Positions 1-6,137 of a stretch of 6,137 nt of DNA are shown here, piece by piece. The DNA comes from an uncultured bacterium (lineage in GTDB: Bacteria > Bacteroidota > Bacteroidia > Sphingobacteriales > Sphingobacteriaceae). The stretch is from assembly GCA_903958995.1 (NCBI GenBank), contig CAJBVG010000237.1, positions 1 through 6,137 on the forward strand, given 5' to 3'. The translations under genes and the position numbers were made by a program. The notes beneath the pieces are model-generated. The model saw only the letters and a list, made by a program, of their open reading frames with translations. It made no database searches and had not been told where the DNA came from. How positions within the stretch are numbered: position 1 is the first letter of the stretch; each line of letters opens with the position of its first letter.

Positions 1-198
1 GCCCATTACTAAAACAATTAATAGAACTGCTAATCCAACGAATCCGGCCCACATGTTTACCATCAATGAAGAATCAATAACATACATGATGATCGAATAC
101 AAGATCACCACTAAACCACCAATCAATCCCCATTTCAATGAAGTTGACTTAAAGTTCGACACTACAGCAGCGTCATTGTTCATTTGAGAGTTTTCCAT
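1..198 (-). CDS. DUF4199-like small membrane protein, N-terminal part (runs off the left edge)
   Basis: The first 66 codons are visible and the frame is open to the window edge. The ATG at 198-196 begins MENSQMNNDA. A polar, Asn/Ser-rich stretch (about residues 1-20) is followed by two hydrophobic segments, about residues 23-41 (rich in Gly, Leu, Val and Ile) and 50-66, joined by a short loop containing Asp42. A short polar N-terminus followed directly by paired membrane helices resembles the DUF4199 family of small Bacteroidota inner-membrane proteins, whose function is unknown. That assignment is from memory of the family and only the N-terminus is available. An alternative start is Met6 (183-181). 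The gene begins 4 bp after the stop of the acidic-protein gene on the same strand, so it is very likely the fourth gene of the operon. No signal peptide is evident; the first hydrophobic stretch looks like a retained membrane helix. Confidence 0.72.
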   Translation of the reverse strand, partial: MENSQMNNDAAVVSNFKSTSLKWGLIGGLVVILYSIIMYVIDSSLMVNMWAGFVGLAVLLIVLVMG

Positions 199-202
199 AC
201 GT

Positions 203-934
203 TTATTTTTGTATGCAATTTAAAAAAGTTTTTGGGAATATGGCAGTTCCGTGGTAATAGGCATAGATTCCTGCTAAAGTTGCAGCATCATAAGGCTTAT
301 TCTCACTATGTTTTAAGTACTCATTAAACTCTGCCTCATCGATGATAAGATTAGCAAAAAAGGTCATTAATGGGTAAAAAACAGGTTTTACATCGTCATC
401 CTCAGGGATCAACTTGTAAACACGAGCAATTTCTGATGTTTCCGCTTCAACTAAGATTTGGTTAGCAATTACTTGCTCGTAAATCTCGTATTCGTCTTGG
501 AACTCATCTTCATCAATTAACAAAAACTCTTTCAAGAAATGGCTTAATTCTGGCTCATCATCTTCTTCTTTACACTCTTTTAGGTATAAAAACAAGTTTA
601 GCAACTCTGTACCACGCTCGATTGTTTCATCTTCAATATTTTCCCATTCGTCAGAGTCGAGGTAATCTTCTTCTAAACGTTGAGCATCTGTACTGAAGAA
701 ATGTATAAACAGAATGTCGACTAATACTTCACGAATGGAGTCTGCAAATGGATATTCATCCATTACCTCATCTAATTTCTTTAATTTCAATAAAAAATCT
801 GGTTCTCCTTCAAATGCAGCTAATACTGATTGATGAAGATCTTTAGGATTTACAGAAGCTTGTTGAGATTCTGATAATCCATTCCAACAACCACTAATGA
901 TTGCATCGATTGCTTGACTTACTTGTACTTCCAT
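203..934 (-). CDS. Hypothetical strongly acidic protein, 243 aa
   Basis: I do not recognise this family. The product is soluble-looking: it has no signal peptide and no convincing membrane helix. By hand count it carries about 56 Asp/Glu against about 17 Lys/Arg, so it is very acidic. The acidic residues cluster at about 87-108, 123-129, 141-150 and 178-181, between hydrophobic helix-like stretches (for example 69-80 and 111-118). This suggests an all-helical protein with a charged surface. The C-terminal third (about 185-240) is less acidic and richer in Phe and Tyr. The start codon at 934-932 overlaps the stop of the dihydroorotase-like gene by one base (TAATG), which fixes the start and implies translational coupling. 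The stop lies 4 bp before the membrane-protein gene. Because it is coupled to a probable pseudoenzyme, a partner or adaptor role is possible, but that is inference only. No catalytic or nucleic-acid-binding motif is visible. Confidence 0.85.
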   Translation of the reverse strand: MEVQVSQAIDAIISGCWNGLSESQQASVNPKDLHQSVLAAFEGEPDFLLKLKKLDEVMDEYPFADSIREVLVDILFIHFFSTDAQRLEEDYLDSDEWENIEDETIERGTELLNLFLYLKECKEEDDEPELSHFLKEFLLIDEDEFQDEYEIYEQVIANQILVEAETSEIARVYKLIPEDDDVKPVFYPLMTFFANLIIDEAEFNEYLKHSENKPYDAATLAGIYAYYHGTAIFPKTFLNCIQK

Positions 935-2199
935 TAGATTGTTGTTAGTTGATTATTATTGATCATCATCTTCACTTTACCTTTTAGTGTTTGACCAAAT
1001 AGGTTTGAATTTTGAGATTTCGATTTGTTGGATTTTTCATTATACTCCCATGATTCATTTTCATTATAAATACATAGGCAGGCCGTTTGATTCATATCAA
1101 TCGAACGAGCTTCTAAACCTAAGATTGCTCTTGGCTTAGCGGTTAGACTATCGACGATATCGGCCCAATCTAAATTCTTTGAGGCAATACGAAGAGCTTG
1201 AGGTAATAGGGTTTGAAGACTTATCATTCCATATTCTGCCACTTCAAATTCCACTACTTTATGTTCTTTTTCGATGGCAGTATGTGATGATGAAACGGCA
1301 TCAATAACACCATCTTTTAATCCTTGTCGAAGTGCTTTAATATCTACTGCAGTTCTTAAGGGTGGTCTTAATTTGAAATTAGAGTCGAACCCTTCGAGTA
1401 CTGTTTCATCATAACATAAGTGATGAATGGAAACATCCGCGGTTACATTTACACCACGCTTTTTAGCGGCTTTGATAAGTTCTACACTTCGTTCAGAACT
1501 GATGTTGCTTAAGTGTACTTTTGCTTCTTGGTATTCGGCTAAGAACAAATCTCTAGAAACCATGAGTTCTTCTGCCAAGCTAGGATTCCCTCTCATTCCA
1601 AGCAGTGTACTCATTACACCTTCATTTACTTTTGCGTTAGCAGCTATATTTTTATCTTCTGGAAAATCAATTACGAAGGTATCTATTCCTTTAGCGTAAA
1701 GCATTGCTCTACTCATTAGTCCGGCATCTTGTATTGATTTATTAGCATCCGAAAATGCTATTGCTCCCGACTTCTTCATGTCGAACATTTCGGTCATGTC
1801 CTTGCCATCTCGATTAACACTAAGCGCACCAACACATAAGGCATTCACAAAATGTTTTTCTGTTTTATTGACGATGTACTCTACATCAGATTTGGTTTGT
1901 ACCGTTGGATTACCTGTTGGGAACAAGAGAACATCTGTGAACCCACCTGCTAGTGCTGTATTCAATGTGCTAATCAAATCATCTCTTTGCTCGAACCCCG
2001 GTTCTGTAGCAAAGCAGTTCATATCCACAAACCCAGGTGATACGGAACAAGATTTTAAATCGTAGGCTTTAATCCCATCCCCCTTAATATTTTTAGCAAT
2101 TTTTTGAATCACTCCATCAACAATTAGTATGTCTACTGTTTGCAAATGCCAAGGCGACTGCTTATCTACAATTTTTAAGGATTTGAGTAGGGCTTTCAT
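934..2199 (-). CDS. pyrC: Dihydroorotase homologue, probably catalytically inactive
   Basis: The 421 aa length and layout match class I (PyrC/multifunctional-type) dihydroorotases, amidohydrolase-fold enzymes that cyclise carbamoyl-aspartate to dihydroorotate in pyrimidine synthesis. The family frame is clear: VSPGFVDM at 53-60, EPGFE at 66-70, AGGFTDV at 84-90, FSD at 149-151, a HLS-NISS segment at 229-235, an HH pair at 259-260, RPPLRT at 278-283 and a TAKP segment at 353-356. However, aligning by eye to the family, the metal ligands are mostly gone: the HxH pair is Asn61/Phe63, the His of HCED is Phe179, the His of HVST is Asn232, and the Asp of TDHAPH is Ser305. Only Asp151 remains. The substrate Arg after HxH is Thr65, and the Asn of the PNT motif also appears to be replaced. 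It is therefore probably a pseudo-dihydroorotase, perhaps structural like the inactive PyrC' of Pseudomonas aspartate transcarbamoylase; no pyrB is present here. It starts 11 bp after the BatA-like gene and overlaps the next gene by one base. Confidence 0.9.
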   Translation of the reverse strand: MKALLKSLKIVDKQSPWHLQTVDILIVDGVIQKIAKNIKGDGIKAYDLKSCSVSPGFVDMNCFATEPGFEQRDDLISTLNTALAGGFTDVLLFPTGNPTVQTKSDVEYIVNKTEKHFVNALCVGALSVNRDGKDMTEMFDMKKSGAIAFSDANKSIQDAGLMSRAMLYAKGIDTFVIDFPEDKNIAANAKVNEGVMSTLLGMRGNPSLAEELMVSRDLFLAEYQEAKVHLSNISSERSVELIKAAKKRGVNVTADVSIHHLCYDETVLEGFDSNFKLRPPLRTAVDIKALRQGLKDGVIDAVSSSHTAIEKEHKVVEFEVAEYGMISLQTLLPQALRIASKNLDWADIVDSLTAKPRAILGLEARSIDMNQTACLCIYNENESWEYNEKSNKSKSQNSNLFGQTLKGKVKMMINNNQLTTI

Positions 2200-2210
2200 T
2201 CTAGGAGTAT

Positions 2211-4286
2211 TTAGGTTTTTTTGTTTAACAATCTATCGCCGAAACGTATTAAGAGTATTTCTATTCCTATGAAAAACAGTGCAAAAATAACACATATTTT
2301 CCACAATCTATATCCGAAGGCTTCTTCTTTTATTAATCCCGACAAAGAAGCATCGCCAGTATTCCACACTTTGGTATTACTATTTAAAATGGAGGATAAA
2401 TCTGATTGACTAATAGCAGATAAATCCGATTCTGCTCTGCTAGCATTAAAAGCTATTTTAGCAAGAGTTGTGTTCTCTTGAGTTAATATGTAGGTACCAG
2501 CTTCTGAAAGCTGATCATAAATAGCTATTTGATCTAATCCATTGATACTTTTAATTTCCGGAACGATACTAATATCTCCTTTTCGTAATTCATGTTTCAC
2601 TCGTTCATCGATAAGCAAAGCTGGCAAACTTATGTTTGTATTCATTCCTATGGTATATGATATTGCATCCATTCGATGATGAATAGTAGCCATACGCAAT
2701 AGTGTAGGAACAATTAGTGCATGTTTAGGAAAATCAGTGAATGATGATTGAAGTGGAAAAGCAAATTGGTAAATGATGCCCGAGTTGTAATTGTACTTAT
2801 TCAAAACAGATTGACCATTCGATAGGCTCATCAGCACTTCAGGCAATTGAGATGATTTCTCAAACGGGTAGTAACTTAATACATTCGGCAGATCCGCTCG
2901 AACATTGTCTTGCTCAAAAAAGATGTTTTCAAATAAATCGTTTGTATGATTTATCTTATCAATGCGTTCGTTTATTTTAAGCGCTGGAAGTATTTTACTT
3001 AATCGAAAGTGGGAATTGAATTCGTTTATCTTCAAATTTTCTTTTGTTGATGGAATGCTAACAACTACACATGAATTCTGTAAAGATTTTTCTAGTTCGG
3101 TAAATAATCCTGAACTAAATTCATCTACTTCATTAATAAATATTATGCTAGATTCAGACAGATATTTATAATCTATTTGCTGATAATTAAATGATTTAAC
3201 AGTAAAAAAAGGTTCTGTTTGAAAAACGGATTGTATATAATTTGAAGCGTTAGCCCCTTGAATTACTGCTACCTTTCTATTGGATTCGATATTATAAGCA
3301 AAATGGTAGCTATTATCGAAATGCAATGATTGGTCTTTGATGTTTACTTCTCCTTCTTGCCAATTGACTTTTTTATTTTTGAAAATAAAGGTATCAACCA
3401 CATAAGATTCTGCGGGTATTTTAACATTACCTATTCCTAGAACATTGCCATTGATTTTCACTTCGTAGGCTAATGAACTTATTTCGGATGCTGAATAGTT
3501 ATGAATTTTGACTAGCAAGTTTTCCTGAGAGTTTGGGAAATGCAAAGGGGAATAAAACCAAACGGAGTCGATGGCTATATTATCATTTCTTTTGTTTTCG
3601 AGCATTACCATTTGCCAATCGATACTCGAGTCGTTGTTAAGTTTTGTAGAATTGGTGACAAATGATTTTTGAAAATCGGAGATAACAAAAGCTTTAGCTG
3701 AATTTCCCTTGTTACCATTTAATAGGGATTTCTGCCTATTGAATACTTCATTTAGTGATCTAGATTCTGGTCGAATTTTTAATTCAGCTAATGATTTAAT
3801 GAAGGCTTCCTTTCCTATCCAACGTTGTTGATTTCCCGAAAATTCATTTCCTAGCAATTGAAATTCATCATTGCTTTTAAATGAAGCTACTATTTCTTTT
3901 GCTTTCCGTTTCGCTTCGTCGAACAAGGTTCCATTCGCCCCTTGCCTATCCATGCTAAATGAATTATCGACATATATAGAAACATAGTTCTTTCCATAAT
4001 TAACAATCTGCTTATTTACAGGAATATAGGGCTGAGCAAAGGCTAAGACTAAAAATAATATGGTTAAAATCCGGGCTAATAAAACTAGAAGATGTTTGAG
4101 TTTACTGCTTTGGCGTTGTTGTTCTTCTATGGAGTGTAAGAATGCCACATTGGAGAAAAAGATCTTCTTATACCTCCGAAGTTGTATTAAATGGATGATA
4201 ATGGGTATTGATATAGCCGAAAGTGCGAATAAAAATGCTGGATTTACAAAACTCATTGATTCAAAAATACGCAAGGAAAACGACAT
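2211..4286 (-). CDS. BatA-type membrane protein with VWA-like domain
   Basis: This is a 691 aa protein with an N-terminal double-transmembrane (BatA/aerotolerance-type) domain. Helices lie at about residues 16-34 and 65-88, separated by the basic loop around RRYKK (37-41), which probably faces the cytoplasm. A VWA-like domain follows at about 100-210. Its metal site (MIDAS) is partly visible as DNSFS at 107-111 and Asp204 in ISDF; the usual Thr appears to be Ser177. A beta-rich region (about 235-330) follows, then a Rossmann/glutamine-amidotransferase-like segment (about 337-412), a long periplasmic part and a C-terminal helix at about 662-682 with a basic tail. Bat proteins are linked to envelope stress or oxygen tolerance in Bacteroides, and the exact role of this stand-alone type is unknown. 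Met11 (codon 4256-4254) is the more likely start because family members normally begin MSF-NP, which would give 681 aa. It is the first gene of the minus-strand operon and is divergent from hisA. Confidence 0.88.
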   Translation of the reverse strand: MSFSLRIFESMSFVNPAFLFALSAISIPIIIHLIQLRRYKKIFFSNVAFLHSIEEQQRQSSKLKHLLVLLARILTILFLVLAFAQPYIPVNKQIVNYGKNYVSIYVDNSFSMDRQGANGTLFDEAKRKAKEIVASFKSNDEFQLLGNEFSGNQQRWIGKEAFIKSLAELKIRPESRSLNEVFNRQKSLLNGNKGNSAKAFVISDFQKSFVTNSTKLNNDSSIDWQMVMLENKRNDNIAIDSVWFYSPLHFPNSQENLLVKIHNYSASEISSLAYEVKINGNVLGIGNVKIPAESYVVDTFIFKNKKVNWQEGEVNIKDQSLHFDNSYHFAYNIESNRKVAVIQGANASNYIQSVFQTEPFFTVKSFNYQQIDYKYLSESSIIFINEVDEFSSGLFTELEKSLQNSCVVVSIPSTKENLKINEFNSHFRLSKILPALKINERIDKINHTNDLFENIFFEQDNVRADLPNVLSYYPFEKSSQLPEVLMSLSNGQSVLNKYNYNSGIIYQFAFPLQSSFTDFPKHALIVPTLLRMATIHHRMDAISYTIGMNTNISLPALLIDERVKHELRKGDISIVPEIKSINGLDQIAIYDQLSEAGTYILTQENTTLAKIAFNASRAESDLSAISQSDLSSILNSNTKVWNTGDASLSGLIKEEAFGYRLWKICVIFALFFIGIEILLIRFGDRLLNKKT

Positions 4287-4312
4287 TTCGGGGGTTTTAT
4301 GTTAAGTTTTTA

Positions 4313-4341
4313 AAGAAATCTCTGAATTAATGAGATTTTTT
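4313..4341. promoter_or_regulatory. Dyad in the divergent hisA / BatA-like intergenic region
   Basis: A perfect 7-bp inverted repeat, AAATCTC (4316-4322) and GAGATTT (4332-4338), flanks a 9-nt spacer. It extends to about 10 bp if one G-T wobble is allowed (4313-4322 with 4332-4341). On the plus strand the right arm ends in six T residues, 31 bases before the hisA start, so the RNA could form a weak terminator or attenuator-like hairpin. Alternatively, as a symmetric site midway between divergent genes, it could be a regulator operator. The stem is AT-rich and no leader peptide with His codons is visible. No convincing Bacteroidota promoter (TTG about 17-19 bp before TAnnTTTG) could be placed in this gap for either direction. 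Confidence 0.3.
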
Positions 4342-4372
4342 ACGAAATTTAAGCTCATTTAAAATTATTGCC

Positions 4373-5122
4373 ATGTATATTATCCCTGCGATTGATTTGT
4401 TGGATAAGAAAGTAGTACGACTAACGGGAGGTCGTTACGATTCGGTTACTGAATATGATGTAAATCTTGAAAGTATCTTATCACAATTAAATTCTAATGG
4501 AACCGACTTCGTTCAAATCATAGATTTGAATGGTGCCAAAGGCGATTTTAGCCAACAATCTTACCTCTTCGACATCTTACATAAATCACCACTAAAAATT
4601 CAGTATGGAGGTGGAGTTCGCAGCATTGAAAAAGTAAAAGAACTTGTAGCTGCAGGTTTCCATCGAATTATTATTGGTACAAAAGCCATTACCGACGAGG
4701 GCTTCTTGAAGGAGTTAAGTCAGGAGTTGTGTGGCAAAGATTCTTGCTCAGACCAGGTTGTTATTGCAGTAGACACCTTAAACGGTGAATTAATGCATAG
4801 TGGTTGGGAGAAAGCATCAGAAATTAAGCCTATTGATTTTATTGACAAATGTGTTGGATTAGGTTATTTCCGTTTTATCTGTACAGATATTGGCAATGAT
4901 GGTAAATTAAATGGCTCGAATGTAGATTTGTATAAAAGCTTCAAATCTCAATTCCCATTTATCAAATTAATTGCACAAGGAGGTATCACTACAATCGATG
5001 ATATTAAATCATTGAATGTTGCCAATTTAGAATCTATTGTTATTGGTAAAGCGATTTACGAAAACAAAATTACTTTTGAAGATGTTAAAAATTGGAACCT
5101 ACAAGCATTGGTTAATTTTTAA
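4373..5122 (+). CDS. hisA: HisA, phosphoribosylformimino-AICAR-phosphate isomerase
   Basis: This cytoplasmic (beta/alpha)8-barrel enzyme catalyses the fourth step of histidine synthesis, the Amadori isomerisation of ProFAR to PRFAR. The 249 aa length is normal. The start IIPAIDL, with catalytic Asp8, and KVVRL (13-17) identify HisA rather than HisF, which has a CLD start. Other hallmarks are the IDLNGAK strand end (50-56), the phosphate-binding GGGVRS (79-84), the second catalytic Asp134 in AVDTLNG, TDIGNDG (171-177) with the conserved Thr/Asp, AQGGI (201-205) and IGKAIYE (224-230). The usual GDY after VRL is GRY here (20-22), a minor change. The gene stands without hisH, hisF or other his genes in view. 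It is followed, with a one-base TAATG overlap, by a WD40-repeat gene. The ATG at 4373 is well placed for the family start and lies in the gap shared with the divergent BatA-like gene. Confidence 0.95.
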   Translation: MYIIPAIDLLDKKVVRLTGGRYDSVTEYDVNLESILSQLNSNGTDFVQIIDLNGAKGDFSQQSYLFDILHKSPLKIQYGGGVRSIEKVKELVAAGFHRIIIGTKAITDEGFLKELSQELCGKDSCSDQVVIAVDTLNGELMHSGWEKASEIKPIDFIDKCVGLGYFRFICTDIGNDGKLNGSNVDLYKSFKSQFPFIKLIAQGGITTIDDIKSLNVANLESIVIGKAIYENKITFEDVKNWNLQALVNF

Positions 5123-6021
5123 TGGTTAAACTTAACAAAGTGGCTAATTTAGAAGGCCACGAACATCCTATTTACGCCCTCTGTATTTCTCAAAAAGAAC
5201 ACATCTTATTTTCTGCAGGTGGTGAAGGAGCTGTTGTGGAATGGAGTTTAAAAAACATGGCACCGATAAAGGTGATGTTTAAAACACGTGCTACTATCTA
5301 TAGCTTACATTGCCCGAAATCCTTACCCCTATTAATTTCTGGAGATCGCAACGGTCAACTAAGCATATTCGATTTTGCACAACAGAAACTTGTTTTTCAG
5401 AAACAATTAACTGGCAAACCCATTTTCGGAATGCTTAGTATTGGAAATCTTTTGTATTTCATTTCAGAAGATGGGATGCTACGCACATTTGACTTAATTC
5501 AATTTAAAATCATAGAAGAACATTTAATCGCAAATGAATCGTTGAGAAGTATTGCTTTTAACGATCATGATCAACTCATTTATATTGGAGCAAAAGATCA
5601 TCGTATTTATGCTTATTCAATTATTGAAAAAAGAGTAATTCGTTCGGATGAGGAACATACACTTCCTGTTTTCGCCTTAACTTTTAACGAACAATCGCAA
5701 GTTTTATATTCTGGTTCAAGAGACGCTCAAATAAAAATTTGGAATGATAAAAAAACCGAAAATATTGCAGCACATCTTTATGCTGTAAATGACTTGCTCC
5801 TTATCCCTGATACTAATTTCTTAGTTAGTGCAAGTATGGATAAAAGCATAAAAATTTGGGATACCGATACTAAGCAATTACTAGCGGTTGCTGATGCACA
5901 AAGGAATGATGGTCATCAGAAATCGGTTAATGTTTTAGCGTATACTGCTTTTGAAAACTATATTATTTCTGCGGGTGATGATAGGATGATTTTTGTTTGG
6001 ACTATAGAAGCTGGACGCTAG
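5122..6021 (+). CDS. WD40-repeat protein, predicted seven-bladed beta-propeller
   Basis: The 299 aa product consists almost wholly of about seven WD40-like repeats, at roughly residues 10-46, 57-89, 98-129, 138-170, 178-210, 217-252 and 264-296. Typical GH and WD marks are visible: GH at 12-13, SGSRDAQIKIW (197-207), SASMDKSIKIWD (236-247), GH at 264-265 and SAGDDRMIFVW (283-293). Blades 2-4 are more degenerate. Seven blades fill one closed propeller with no extra domain, signal peptide or membrane helix, so it is probably a cytoplasmic protein-binding scaffold; the partner is unknown. The start at 5122 overlaps the hisA stop by one base (TAATG), indicating co-transcription and probable translational coupling. 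Such propellers are common in bacteria and are rarely functionally assigned. No link to histidine metabolism is evident in its sequence. Confidence 0.92.
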   Translation: MVKLNKVANLEGHEHPIYALCISQKEHILFSAGGEGAVVEWSLKNMAPIKVMFKTRATIYSLHCPKSLPLLISGDRNGQLSIFDFAQQKLVFQKQLTGKPIFGMLSIGNLLYFISEDGMLRTFDLIQFKIIEEHLIANESLRSIAFNDHDQLIYIGAKDHRIYAYSIIEKRVIRSDEEHTLPVFALTFNEQSQVLYSGSRDAQIKIWNDKKTENIAAHLYAVNDLLLIPDTNFLVSASMDKSIKIWDTDTKQLLAVADAQRNDGHQKSVNVLAYTAFENYIISAGDDRMIFVWTIEAGR

Positions 6022-6026
6022 ACAAT

Positions 6027-6077
6027 GCTTTTTTTGAATAGTAGTATTTAAAAAAATAATAAGCTTTTTTTTGAATA
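6027..6077. repeat. Short imperfect direct repeat in AT-rich tail
   Basis: The string GCTTTTTTTGAATA (6027-6040) recurs 36 bp later with one extra T (6063-6077), and each copy is followed by a TA-rich segment containing TATTT or TATTTT. The intervening DNA carries a seven-A tract (6050-6056). This lies immediately after the WD40 stop. It may be no more than low-complexity AT sequence, or it may form part of a transcription end region. Confidence 0.35.
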
Positions 6078-6101
6078 TTCATATTTTAAAGAACAAAAAG
6101 C
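6050..6101. terminator. Possible weak transcription end region after the hisA-WD40 unit
   Basis: Two AT-rich pairings are possible: the A tract at 6050-6056 with the T tract at 6065-6072, and GC plus the T tract plus G (6063-6073) with CAAAAAGC (6094-6101). The first places a run of T residues after an A-rich arm. Neither stem is GC-rich, so this is not a classical intrinsic terminator. The placement 29-80 bases after the last plus-strand stop fits transcript ending. The rest of 6022-6137 shows no gene; it includes a 9-bp tandem unit with TTAATCTA at 6109-6116 and 6118-6125. Confidence 0.25.
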
Positions 6102-6137
6102 AAGTCATTTAATCTAATTAATCTAGCTCAATGCGAC

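Noticed and set aside
1427..2065. Two plus-strand open frames (1427-1699 and 1778-2065) within the dihydroorotase-like gene
   Set aside because: They lie antisense to a well-supported family member and their translations show no recognisable domain or composition of a real protein.
934..2199. Reading the dihydroorotase-like gene as a decaying pseudogene
   Set aside because: The frame is full length with no stops or frameshifts, scaffold motifs are conserved, and it is tightly packed in an operon. The losses are confined to catalytic positions.
4257..4267. TATTTTTG on the minus strand, a perfect match to the Bacteroidota -7 box TAnnTTTG
   Set aside because: It lies only 5 bases before the preferred ATG, has no TTG at the expected upstream spacing, and would give an almost leaderless message. 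It is probably a chance match in AT-rich DNA.
2221..4305. Plus-strand open frames at 2221-2409, 2962-3171 and 4060-4305
   Set aside because: All are antisense to the BatA-like gene, are short and have no family resemblance. The last spans the start region of that gene and is explained as its complement.
4303..4310. TAAGTTTT on the plus strand as a hisA -7 box
   Set aside because: It is one base off consensus and no TTG element is at the right distance upstream.
5122..6021. WD40 protein as part of a conflict or defence system
   Set aside because: It has no nuclease, NACHT, TPR or effector domain attached and no such gene beside it; the neighbour is a biosynthetic enzyme.
6118..6137. Possible C-terminal end of a minus-strand gene entering from the right (five codons, RIELD, then TAA at 6120-6118)
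   Set aside because: Five codons are too few to support a gene, and the other frames also reach stops within a few codons.

Overview
The window looks like chromosomal DNA from a member of the Bacteroidota. The evidence is AT-rich sequence, weak or absent Shine-Dalgarno motifs, and gene families typical of that phylum: a BatA-type membrane protein next to a dihydroorotase-like gene, and a DUF4199-type small membrane protein. The order or genus cannot be fixed from sequence alone. Coding density is high; the two non-coding stretches are about 86 bp (116 bp with the preferred start of the BatA-like gene) and 116 bp. No RNA gene, insertion sequence, phage gene or CRISPR array is visible.

Layout. 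From about 4286 leftward, a compact minus-strand operon runs, in transcription order: a 681-691 aa BatA/VWA-type membrane protein; a 421 aa dihydroorotase homologue; a 243 aa strongly acidic protein of unknown function; and the N-terminal part of a DUF4199-like membrane protein that leaves the window at base 1. The gaps are 11 bp, a 1-base overlap (TAATG) and 4 bp, so the four genes are probably one transcript. Divergently, from 4373 rightward, hisA (histidine biosynthesis) is followed by a seven-bladed WD40-repeat gene, again with a one-base TAATG overlap. The 4287-4372 gap separates the two units and contains a dyad. The right end (6022-6137) is AT-rich non-coding DNA with A/T tracts and short repeats.

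How the genes work together. The minus-strand set combines two membrane proteins with two soluble ones. The dihydroorotase homologue has lost five of the six residues expected to bind catalytic metal, so it is most likely a pseudoenzyme with a non-pyrimidine or structural role, and its operon partners are the best clue to that role. On the plus strand, HisA has its catalytic aspartates but is not next to other his genes here; its translationally coupled partner is a WD40 propeller likely to act as a cytoplasmic protein-binding scaffold.

The most noteworthy points are the degenerate dihydroorotase active site, the unknown acidic protein coupled to it, and the hisA-WD40 pairing. Nothing here amounts to a clear new defence or mobile system.
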